Source: Anoplopoma fimbria
Lineage: Eukaryota; Chordata; Actinopteri; Perciformes; Anoplopomatidae
Direction: 5' to 3'
Assembly (NCBI RefSeq): GCF_027596085.1
Contig: NC_072450.1
Location: forward strand, 32,386,129 to 32,450,128
Length of the DNA stretch: 64,000 nucleotides
Shown here: positions 1 through 9,620 of the stretch, one piece after another
How positions within the stretch are numbered: the first letter of the stretch is position 1
How the letters are laid out: the number at the start of each line of letters is the position of its first letter
Translations under genes and position numbers: made by a program
Notes under the pieces: model-generated
What the model was told of the DNA's origin: nothing
Database searches by the model: none
The model's input: only the letters and a program-made list of their open reading frames with translations

Positions 1-150
1 TGAGAGTCGTTTGGAGGCATTAGATAATGCTCTGAATTTAGCATCGTGCACCTTTAATGTCACAATGAATATTCGTCAATACACTCTGATTGTTTTTTCA
101 TTGTCATTTTCGCTTTTATTTGAATAAATTGGAATTGGAATTGAACCCTC
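1..150 (+). mobile_element. Possible 3' tail of a non-LTR retrotransposon
   Basis: The segment ends in an AATAAA-like stretch followed by short ATTGGA-type tandem units (about 124-146), the usual look of a LINE or SINE 3' end. No coding domain is visible and the left part is cut by the window edge. The family is not assignable, and ordinary AT-rich intron sequence is the alternative. Confidence 0.3.
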
Positions 151-339
151 CCATATCACTATTGGTATTGGACTTGACAATCCTGTATTGACCAGGCAAT
201 AGACTAATTCATATTTTTAAACTTTAACATTCCAAATGTGTCCCAGTTTATTTCCTTTTGCAGTGTATGTGAATGACAATCAGCTGACAGGAAGCAAACA
301 TGGAACCAAGCTAGCAATGCCCTTTTTTCGGTTAAAAAA

Positions 340-379
340 AGTATCTTCTATCTCCTAGTTTTGGGAGATAGAAGATACT
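340..379. repeat. Perfect 16-bp inverted repeat (hairpin)
   Basis: Arms at 340-355 and 364-379 are exact reverse complements, separated by an 8-base loop. It lies in the lins1 intron left of exon 3. It is not part of a recognisable transposon and may be a fold-back duplication. Confidence 0.85.
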
Positions 380-511
380 GTGATGCACAGTCAGACGGGT
401 CCTGGATCAGAGGGACATCAAGGAGAGAATATCTGAGCTTCTGTGTCCAACAGGGAGTTCTAGGTTCACACATCAGCACAGTGACACAATGACAAAAGCT
501 CCTGGTTTTAC

Positions 512-644
512 CTCGATGAGCTCCTTTAAGAAGTCTTTTTAAGACTTCCGTCAGCGACCACAGACAGGCGTCCAGTTCAGGGCCGGGGGTTGAGCTGTGA
601 AATGCCTGCACACACTTCTGCTGCCAGACAGGGCTGATGGTACC
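512..644 (-). CDS. lins1: lins1 coding exon 3
   Basis: The acceptor TTTCTCAG precedes 644 and the donor GTAAAA follows 512 on the minus strand. The exon has 133 bases and leaves one base of a codon over. It encodes about 44 residues around CLWSLTEVLKRLLKG, the best match to human LINS1 in the window. The next exon was not found; a candidate acceptor near 460 leads into a stop codon within about 17 codons. Confidence 0.75.
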
Positions 645-2522
645 CTGAGAAATGAAAGTATATATTATAACACCTAGAATGTTGGAACATAGTACAATAT
701 GTCAAATACTTTATGAAGCTAATATTCAAATAACAGCTGCTAATCACCGCCTTCCTTGTCCAACGTCCAAATGTTTCAGACCAGAAGTAGGACACGTGGA
801 CTTTATAGTTTATGTTTAGCCTCTTTTTATTGTTGCTTTGTAGCCATTCTTTTTGGGTTGTTTTGCCCCTTTCGTGGTTGTTATGAGTCTCTGTGTCTCT
901 TTGCAGTTGTTTTTTTTGCATCTCTTTGGGTTTTTTTTTTTTTTTTGTATGTTTTGGATCTAGAACTAAAATGTTTGGATATCAGCGTGTATGAAAAGCA
1001 TCAGGTCCTTTCTTCCGGCTGCTGTCAGGTTGCACAACCAGCTCTGCTCCCAGTAGACCACATGACACTAATACAATGTCACTAATACACTGTGCAATAC
1101 AATAGTGATAATAGTTTCTGTCTGTATATAGAATATTTCAGTTACTGTCAATTATTGTTCATTTGCTTATTCATAATACTTATTTTGATCTTGTTTTTTG
1201 TTTTACCGTGTCTCTTGTTTGCACTATCCTCTACGCTGCTGTAATCCTGTAAATGTCTCCGCTGCGGGACTAATAAAGGATTATCTTATCTTATCTTATC
1301 TTATATGAACAGGTTGTCTAAGAAACATAGGACCCTTGGAACATGGGACCTTAGAAACATAGGACCCTTGGAACATAGGACCTTAGAAACATAGGGAACA
1401 TGGGACCTTAGAAACATAGGACCCTTGGAACATGGGACTTATATGAACTTAGGACCTTAGAAACAAGGACCCTTGGAACATGGGACCTTAGAAACATAGG
1501 ACCCTTGGAACCTTGGAACATGGGACCTTAGAAACACCCTTGGAACAGGACTTAGAAACCTTGGAACATGGGACCTTAGAAACATAGGACATAGGACCCT
1601 TGGAACATGGGACCTTAGAAACATAGGACCTTGGGACATGGGACCTTAGAAACATAGGACCCTTGGAACATGGGACCTTAGAAACATAGGACCCTTGGAA
1701 CATGGGACCTTAGAAACATAGGACCCTTGGAACATGGGACCTTAGAAACATAGGTCCCTTGACACATGGGACCTTAGAAACATACGACCCTTGGAACATG
1801 GGACCTTAGAAACATAGGACCCTTGGAACATGGGACCTTAGAAACATAGGACCCTTGGAGCATGGGACCTTAGAAACATAGGACCCTTGACACATAGGAC
1901 CTTAGAAACATAGGACCCTTGGAACATGGGACCTTAAAAACATAGGACCCTTGGAACATCTTATCTTATATGAACAGGTTGTCTAAGCACCTCAGTGTTT
2001 GTAAGAATCCAGACCACAGCCCTAAGAACTCACAGATTGGTGGAGCTGATAGAAGACACACGTTGATGCAGTCTTTGCAGCTAGATGTGAGATGATCTGG
2101 TCCTCAGCCTGGAACTGGTGGATCTGTGTGGAGTAGTAGTCCTTTCAGAAAAGTCAAAGTTAAAATGCATTAGTGTGTTTTAGTCAGTGGGGGGAACTTA
2201 CAAGTTGTGACATGAGATCCATGTCTTGAAACAACCCCGTCAAGATGTCCCCGCAGTACGGCGTGAGTGCTGGAGACAGGCTCCGGGACGTCAGGTCGGA
2301 TGTGATCCTGTCCACCAGAGTCAGACTGATGCAGGTCAGATCTCCACTCTCAGAGGGAGGCCGTGGGACGAGTCCACGCACCCCGGAGAACAGCAGGCCG
2401 GCCACATCCGCAGCACTCTGGCTGGGACGTGATCCCGTCACCAAACATCTGGACACATCTGTGAGGTCTCTGCTGCTCGGGGAGCCCTCCATGATGCCTC
2501 CTCTTCCGGGCGGACCGGCCAT
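512..2522 (-). CDS. lins1: lins1, Lines homologue, 5' part (three coding exons, 3' end off the window)
   Basis: This is the minus-strand N-terminal part of the vertebrate Lines homologue LINS1, a protein of unclear biochemical role named after Drosophila lines. Exons: 2522-2203, 2096-2034, 644-512. All joins have GT-AG borders and keep phase (0, 0, then 1 at the open right end of exon 3). The translation follows the human N-terminal region at several points: an LTCISLTLVDRITSDL-like block, then ISHLAAKTAS..FYQLHQ (human LLSHMAAQCLALLLYFQLRE), then CLWSLTEVLKRLLKG (human CLWTLTAIIKEIFKD). Position head-to-head with asb7 matches human synteny, which supports the call. The start is uncertain: in-frame ATGs lie at 2552, 2522 and 2492. 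Later exons must lie left of position 1 or were not recognised. Confidence 0.8.
1003..1300 (+). mobile_element. 3' end of a LINE (Rex1-like) with (TTATC)n tail
   Basis: The segment starts with a FPAAVRLHNQ-type C-terminal reverse-transcriptase-ORF remnant, continues through a UTR, and ends GGGACTAATAAAGGA followed by TTATC repeats. This is the standard 3' end of fish Rex1/CR1-type elements. It is heavily 5'-truncated and sits in lins1 intron 2, antisense to the gene. The family name is a recollection, not a search result. Confidence 0.6.
1323..1957. repeat. 32-bp minisatellite, block 1 (lins1 intron 2)
   Basis: About 20 tandem units of a 32-base consensus made of two 16-base halves, GGAACATGGGACCTTA and GAAACATAGGACCCTT, with scattered deletions. 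The block is framed on both sides by the same 30-base sequence (1293-1322 and 1958-1987). Confidence 0.95.
2034..2096 (-). CDS. lins1: lins1 coding exon 2
   Basis: A 63-base, 21-codon exon with acceptor CCAG and donor GTGAGT, phase 0 at both ends. The peptide begins IISHLAAKTAS and aligns with human LLSHMAAQCLA. The intron to exon 1 is only 106 bases. Confidence 0.75.
2203..2522 (-). CDS. lins1: lins1 coding exon 1
   Basis: An open frame with donor GTAAGT after 2203. The ATG at 2522 (MAGPP) was chosen as a compromise. ATG 2552 is also open, and ATG 2492 (MEGSP) has the better Kozak purine at -3. The C-terminal half resembles human LINS1, the N-terminal part does not. The exon is rich in CpG, as expected near a promoter. 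Confidence 0.65.
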
Positions 2523-2629
2523 GTGACACACCCGGAAGCAGCGCCGCGTCAAACAACCAGAGAAGTCAAGTTACCTAGAGTTAACCAAAGGAAACCGGAT
2601 GGAGAACACGTTAGCCTTCAAAATAAAAC

Positions 2630-2757
2630 GGGTTTCAAGAAGTTTTATTGTCACACAATGTTAAAGCAAAGCATACAGAGCATACATACTAGATCCAGCA
2701 GTCCTCTGCCTCCCGAGCCAAGACCCTTACGGACTGAGCTACCGCCTGGCCAGATTT
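2630..2757 (-). mobile_element. tRNA-derived SINE fragment
   Basis: Read on the minus strand, the head at about 2755 carries GGCGGTAGCTCAGTCCGTAA, a tRNA-like box A shared by common percomorph SINEs. A degraded box B-like stretch comes about 40 bases later, and the tail ends near 2640 in GTGTGACAATAAAAC. It lies just upstream of lins1 exon 1 and could overlap its 5' UTR. Confidence 0.6.
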
Positions 2758-3072
2758 AAACATCATGACACGCATTCCTTTGGTAAACAAGCAACTTTGA
2801 ATTCAATGTTGCACATTAAATTGCAATGTTGATACAAGGTGCAAGGACAAAGAAATGTTCAACTTTATCAGCGAAGCCTTTATTTCGACATAAATGTTCC
2901 TTCAATGGGATTTAGAACACAAGTACACCGGAAGTTCTGTTTTCAAACGGTAGCCTACAGTCAACACCGGGAGCATTATGAGTAGATAATGTTAACCATG
3001 TAGTCAAGACAAAACAGAGGAAAACTATTTGTTATACAATGAAATAAACAAAGGAGCCTGGCAACGTCAGAC

Positions 3073-5545
3073 CTTGAAAACATATGACCCTTGGAACATG
3101 GGACCTTAGAAACATAGGACCCTTGACACATGGGACCTTAGAAACATAGGACCTTAGAAACATAGGACCCTTGACACATGGGACCTTAGAAACATAGGAC
3201 CTTAGAAACATAGGACCCTTGGAACATGGGACCTTAAAAACAAAGGACCCTTGGAACATGGGACCTTAGAAACATGGGACCTTAGAAACATAGGACCCTT
3301 GGAACATGGGACCTTAGAAACATAGGACCCTTGGAACATGGGACCTTAAAAACAAAGGACCCTTGGAACATGGGACCTTAGAAACATAGGACCCTTGGAA
3401 CATGGGACCTTAGAAACATAGGACCCTTGGAACATGGGACCTTAGAAACATAGGACCCTTGGAACATGGGACCTTAGAAACATAGGACCCTTGGAACATG
3501 GGACCTTAGAAACATAGGACCCTTGGAACATGGGACCTTAAAAATATAGGACCCTTGAAACATGGGACACTAGAAACATAGGACCCCTTGGGGAAACATA
3601 GGACCCTTGGAACATGGGACCTTAGAAACATAGGAGGACATGGGACCTTGAAACATAGGATGGAACATGGGACCTTAGAAACATAGGACCCTTGACACAT
3701 AGGACCTTAGAAACATAGGACCCTTGGAACATGGGACCTTAGAAACATAGGACCCTTGGAACATGGGACCTTGGGACCTTAGAAACATAGGACCCTTGGA
3801 ACATGGGACCTTAGAAACATAGGACCCTTGGAACATGGGACCTTAGAAACATAGGACCCTTGGAACATGGGACCTTAGAAACATAGGACCCTTGGAACAT
3901 GGGACCTTAGAAACATAGGACCCTTGGAACATGGGACCTTAGAAACATAGGACCCTTGGAACATGGGAGAAACATAGGACCCTTGGAACATGGGACCTTA
4001 GAAACATAGGACCCTTGGAAAACATAGGACCCTTGGAACATGGGACCTTAGAAACATAGGACCCTTGACACATAGGACCTTAGAAACATAGGACCCTTGG
4101 AACATGGGACCTTAGAAACATAGGACCCTTGGAACATGGGACCTTAAAAACATAGGACCCTTGGAACATGGGACCTTAGAAACATAGGACCCTTGGAACA
4201 TGGGACCTTAGAAACATAGGACCCTTGGAACATGGGACCTTAGAAACATAGGACCCTTGGAACATGGGACCTTAGAAACATAGGACCCTTGGAACATGGG
4301 ACCTTAGAAACATAGGACCCTTGGAACATGGGACCTTAGAAACATAGGAGGACATGGGACCTTAGAAACATAGGACCCTTGGACACATAGGACCTTAGAA
4401 ACATAGGACCCTTGACACATGGGACCTTAGAAACATAGGACCCTTGGAACATGGGACCTTAGAAACATAGGACCCTTGGAACATGGGACCTTAAAAATAT
4501 AGGACCCTTGAAACATGGGACCCTAGAAACATAGGACCCTTGGAACATAGGACCCTTGGAACATGGGACCTTAGAAACATAGGACCTTAGAAACATAGGA
4601 CCCTTGGAACATGGGACCTTAGAAACATAGGACCCTTGGAACATGGGACCTTAGAAACATAGGACCCTTGGAACATGGGACCTTAGAAACATAGGACCCT
4701 TGGAACATGGGACCTTAGAAACATAGGACCCTTGGAACATGGGACCTTAAAAACAAAGGACCCTTGGAACATGGGACCTTAGAAACATAGGACCCTTGGA
4801 ACATGGGGCTTTAGAAACATAGGACCCTTGGAACAAAGGACCTTAAAAAGTCAAGGACCCTTGGAACATGGGACCTTAGAAACATAGGACCCTTGGAACA
4901 TGGGACCTTAGAAACAAAGGACCCTTGGAACATGGGACCTTAGAAACATAGGACCCTTGGAACATGGGACCTTAAAAACAAAGGACCCTTGGAACATGGG
5001 ACCTTAGAAACAAAGGACCCTTGGAACATGGGACCTTAGAAACATAGGACCCTTGGAACATGGGACCTTAGAAACATAGGACCCTTGGAACATGGGACCT
5101 TAGAAACATAGGACCCTTGGAACATGGGACCTTAAAAACAAAGGACCCTTGGAACATGGGACCTTAGAAACATAGGACCCTTGGAACATGGGACCTTAGA
5201 AACATAGGACCCTTGGAACATGGGACCTTAGAAACATAGGACCCTTGGAACATGGGACCTTAGAAACATAGGACCCTTGGAACATGGGACCTTAGAAACA
5301 AAGGACCCTTGGAACATGGGACCTTAGAAACATAGGACCCTTGGAACATGGGACCTTAGAAACATAGGACCCTTGGAACATGGGACCTTAGAAACATAGG
5401 ACCCTTGGAACATGGGACCTTAGAAACATAGGACCCTTGGAACATTGTGTGTTAACATGGGACCTTAGAAACATAGGACCCTTGTTCTGGGACCTTTATT
5501 TGGAACATGGGACCTTAGAAACATAGGACCCTTGGAACATGGGAC
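3073..5545. repeat. 32-bp minisatellite, block 2 (lins1-asb7 intergenic)
   Basis: The same 32-base unit as block 1, in the same orientation, in about 75 copies. Frequent variants are ACACATGGG for GGAACATGGG and AAAACAAAGG for GAAACATAGG. Long open frames on either strand here are a by-product of the repeat. Confidence 0.97.
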
Positions 5546-5589
5546 TGTGTGTTAATCATTGTTTGGTCCTTGTTTGTTCTTCTCTTTAT

Positions 5590-5850
5590 TTTGAAGGGCT
5601 TGGAGACGCCGGAAGTCGTCTTGTTTTCGTTGCTGGGGTCAAACCGACGTGTTCACAGAGAGACTTTGTTGTTAAAGCGGATTGTTCAACGGCGACATGA
5701 TGAGCAACATTGTTGCTGCAGCTGACACACGGGGACGTGAGACCGGCCGGCGATGAGGGACGCGTGTGACCTGAGAGCGACGCGGACACGCAGCTGTGAC
5801 TTTAACTCCACGTCTTCCTGTCTGGAGGCTGATCGGCTCAGCTAAGCGTC
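5590..5850 (+). promoter_or_regulatory. asb7: CpG-rich stretch; probable asb7 promoter and first untranslated exon
   Basis: A CpG-dense island begins as soon as minisatellite block 2 ends and stops before the (TG)n run. A good donor (AA|GTACGT) lies near 5850. Human ASB7 begins head-to-head with LINS1, so a 5' UTR exon is expected here. There is no transcript evidence. Confidence 0.4.
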
Positions 5851-5950
5851 AAGTACGTCCACTCTTTGTTTCAGGGTACACGCTGCTGTGTGTCACCAAA
5901 CACACGCTGCTGTGTGTCACCAAACACACGCAGGCAACTTCCGCACAGAG

Positions 5951-6100
<150 letters not shown>

Positions 6101-6143
6101 CACCTGTAGTTACTCACTACAGCAAGTAACGTAACGAAAAGTC

Positions 6144-6171
6144 CTCACATGCTAACAGGCTAGCATGTGAG
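6144..6171. repeat. 11-bp inverted repeat
   Basis: Arms CTCACATGCTA (6144-6154) and TAGCATGTGAG (6161-6171) with a 6-base loop, between the (TG)n run and the minisatellite. Confidence 0.7.
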
Positions 6172-6207
6172 TGTGTTAGCCTGGTGGCTAGCCAGCGTTA
6201 GCTCCCA

Positions 6208-7541
6208 GATACAGCCTGGATACAGCCTCACATACAGCCTCACACACAGCCTCACATACAGCCTGGACACAGCCTCACATACAGCCTGGACACAGCCTCA
6301 CACACAGCCTCACACAGCCTCACACACAGCCTCACATACAGCCACACAGCCTGGACACAGCCTCACACACAGCCTGGACACACAGCCTGGACACAGCCTC
6401 ACACACAGCCCTCACACACAGCCTGGACACAGCCTCACACACAGCCTGGACACAGCCTCACAGCCTGGACACAGCCTCACACACAGCCTCACACACAGCC
6501 TCACATACAGCCTCACACACAGCCTGGACACAGCCTCACATACAGCCTGGACACAGCCTCACACACAGCCTGGACACAGCCTCACACACAGCCTCACACA
6601 CAGCCTGGACACAGCCTCACATACAGCCTCACACACAGCCTGGACACAGCCTCACAGCCTCACACACAGCCTGGACACAGCCTCACAGCCACAGCCTCAC
6701 ACACAGCCTGGATACAGCCTCACACACAGCCTGGATACAGCCTCACATACAGCCTGGACACAGCCTCACATACAGCCTCACACACAGCCTGGACACAGCC
6801 TCACAGCCTACAGCCTCACATACAGGACACAGCCTCACATACAGCCTGGACACAGCCTCACACAGCCTGGACACAGCCCTGGACACAGCCACACAGCCTG
6901 GACACATCACACAGCCTGGACACAGCCTGGACACAGCCTGGACACACAGCCTCACACACAGCCTGGACACAGCCTGGACACAGCCTCACACACAGCCTGG
7001 ACACAGCCTCACACACAGCCTGGACACAGCCTCACATACAGCCTCACACACAGCCTGGACACAGCCTCACACACAGCCTGGACACAGCCTCACATACAGC
7101 CTCACACACAGCCTCACATACAGCCTCACACACAGCCTGGACACACACACAGCCTCACAGCCTGGACACAGCCTCACAGCCTACAGCCTCACACACAGCC
7201 TGGACACAGCCTCACAGCCTCACAGCCTCACACAGCCTCACTCACAGCCTCACTGGACACAGCCTCACATACAGCCTGGATACAGCCTCACACACAGCCT
7301 CACATACAGCCTCACATACAGCCTGGACACAGCCTCACATACAGCCTCACACACAGCCTCACACACAGCCTCACATACAGCCTCACATACAGCCTGGACA
7401 CAGCCTCACACACAGCCTGGACACAGCCTCACACACAGCCTCACACAGCCTGGACACAGCCTCACACACAGCCTGGACACAGCCTCACACACAGCCTCAC
7501 ACACAGCCTGGACACAGCCTCACACACAGCCTCACACACAG
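6208..7541. repeat. 11/12-bp minisatellite built from three unit types
   Basis: The array mixes CCTCACACACAG, CCTCACATACAG and CCTGGACACAG in irregular order, about 115 units in all. A 472-codon open frame crosses it but encodes only the repeat. It lies between two probable untranslated asb7 exons. Confidence 0.95.
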
Positions 7542-7727
7542 GGTTTTATCAAACACTCATTCAGTCATTTATTCCATGTTTTTGAAACGTGTGAAACTAA
7601 CTGTCTTCGTCTGCCCGCCTGGTTAGTTGTGTTCATGTTTTACTTGTGTTAGCAGGTAAAGCCCTCCTGTCGTCCATTGTTTTAACACTAACCGGTGACG
7701 CTAACCAACTAGTGCGAGCCGTGACGA

Positions 7728-7775
7728 GCCTCACATACAGCCTGGACACAGCCTCACATACAGCCTCACACACAG
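7728..7775. repeat. Detached 48-bp copy of the 11/12-bp minisatellite
   Basis: Four units of the preceding array reappear about 190 bases after it ends, inside otherwise unique sequence, and stop at the same unit boundary (CACACACAGGG). Confidence 0.9.
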
Positions 7776-8036
7776 GGGCGCGAGGCCCAGTTGTTCACCC
7801 TGCGACCTTTCACCCCTCTGATCGGCTCACTGAGGCGACAGAATGAGCTCCATTCTGTCATACAACAGTATTAATAATTAATAATGTATGCCAAAGGAAT
7901 TCATCAACAGTCTGTGACGTTAATAGGCGGACAACACATCACATACGTTCATTTCTGTGGGTCTATCCAGCTTCCCAACTTTTTTGCTGACTTGCTATAA
8001 AATGACGTGTGTGTTTGTGTGTTTTGTGTGTTGCAG

Positions 8037-8162
8037 GGAACCCCAGTTGAAGACAGAGTTGTGTGTTGGTCCTCTCTCAGCCCTCCTGACAGTGCAGCTG
8101 TATATTTACAGGTGCAGCTCAGATATGACTAAGAGAAGCCCGTCTCTTCAGCTTGTCAAAAG
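8037..8162 (+). other. asb7: Candidate second untranslated exon of asb7
   Basis: A pyrimidine/TG-rich tract ending TTGCAG lies directly before 8037, and a donor (AAAAG|GTACTT) follows 8162. The 126-base piece has no long frame that joins asb7. Human ASB7 has untranslated exons before the ATG exon, which is the only reason to propose it. Confidence 0.3.
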
Positions 8163-9151
8163 GTACTTTTTGTTTTCACTCAAATCTGTAAACAAAGTGA
8201 GTCACTTCTCTAAACGGTGTGGTCTGTAACAAAACTATGTGGTCTACGAACCTCCGTGTCCTCAGAACTATGATTTTATGGGGCCCCGGTACTCTCCTCA
8301 ATGCACCAGGAACAGCGTACGCGTACATCGGGTGTATGCGTAGGTGGACGTTTGTGTGGGCAATGCTTAAAGTCCAGGTCATACAATTTGGCACGCAGCG
8401 TTTGTACAGTCTGCACTGGACACATGGATCTGTGTGGACATGGGTAGATGAAAACATTGATCTCGCGCACATCTTCCCTTCCATGCTATGAAATAGCTTT
8501 AAGTTGCAGCTTTAAGTTGAACCTGCTGTGCGCATTTTAAACTCAACTTAAGTATCTTAGAGTTCACTATCAGGATTATGGCATTTGCAGCTCAAGTAAT
8601 CTTATTTATGCATTTGTTAAACTCCCATTCTGTATGATCTCACAAAGAAAACTCACAATTTTTGACTCAAGAAAGATGCTTACTGGTAATCTGACAAACA
8701 GGAAGAGGTCCAATTTATAACACGGCTGTATGAACTAACGCAGCAGAACAAGATTAATATGTGCAGACATAAGGTCAGTGTGTCAGTTTGTTCAATAACA
8801 AACACAATAGTAGCACTGCAGGAGATTGTGTTGTTGTTATTATTGTAGGACAATGTTCTATGATATGATTCACCTTTTTTTACTAATACTAGAGATGATT
8901 AAAAGTGCCACTAGACTAAATGATGAAGCAAACTGTATGTTTTTTTCCATATGTAACCGATATTGTCTGCTGCATCAAATAATCACCAGAGAGTGCAGAG
9001 GGCACTGTTATCAAGTGACCCACTGTATTAACATAAACTAGTGACCGCTGAGATTATATGTCTGTATTGTCACATTTGAATTTTTGCGGCCTGATTGTGG
9101 TAAAGGAGAGCAGTGCTGCAAACACTAGCAGGCTTTTAAGAGGACTGAACA

Positions 9152-9182
<31 letters not shown>

Positions 9183-9409
9183 ATGTTATTTCATATTACA
9201 TTTTTGATTACAAATTTTTCAGTGAATTTAGTGCGGACATTGCGTACTACTTCCTTTTGCAGGGCATCATTCTTCTAAGCCCCTTGTCTACCAAGGGTGC
9301 ATTAGACAATGTTCAATTCATGTTTAAATGGCATATTATTTTGGATGATAACACATTTCCTAACCTCGGTTAGGAACAGATGAACATTTCCATTCTTCCG
9401 TGTGACAGG
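8163..9409. other. Presumed asb7 5' intron
   Basis: Mostly AT-rich unique sequence. A short (TG)n lies near 9151-9176. Short open frames around 8176-8491 on both strands show no recognisable domain; the segment near 8290-8460 may be a dispersed repeat. An acceptor-like ACAG lies just before the asb7 ATG. Confidence 0.4.
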
Positions 9410-9620
9410 ATGCTGAACCATCACTGCAGAAGGAACCCTGAGCTTCATGAGGAGCTGCAGATCCAGGCTGCAGTGGCAGCAGGGGATGTCTGCACGGTCA
9501 GGAGAATGCTGGAGCAAGGATACTCGCCTAAGATCCGCGACGCCAACGGCTGGACGCTGCTCCACTTCTCTGCTGCCAAAGGAAAGGAGAGATGTGTTCG
9601 AGTCTTTCTCGAGCATGGAG
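9410..9620 (+). CDS. asb7: asb7 coding exon 1
   Basis: 211 bases encode residues 1-70 plus the first base of Ala71. The donor is GGAG|GTCAGA. It holds the N-terminal cap and the first ankyrin repeats. The frame stays open for about 40 codons into the intron, which is read-through only. Confidence 0.95.

Noticed and set aside
380..470. Possible lins1 exon 4
   Set aside because: An acceptor-like CCTAG near 460 fits the phase, but the frame meets a stop after about 17 codons and no donor precedes it. Kept out of the gene model.
1457..4644. Short minus-strand frames rich in SKVPCSKGPMF
   Set aside because: By-products of the 32-bp minisatellite.
3073..5545. CRISPR-like regular 32-bp repeats
   Set aside because: The units are directly adjacent with no unique spacers, in a vertebrate genome; a plain minisatellite.
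6167..7585. 472-codon plus-strand open frame
   Set aside because: It encodes only the 11/12-bp minisatellite (HSLTHSLDTASHTA-like peptide). No conserved domain, and frame openness follows from the repeat.
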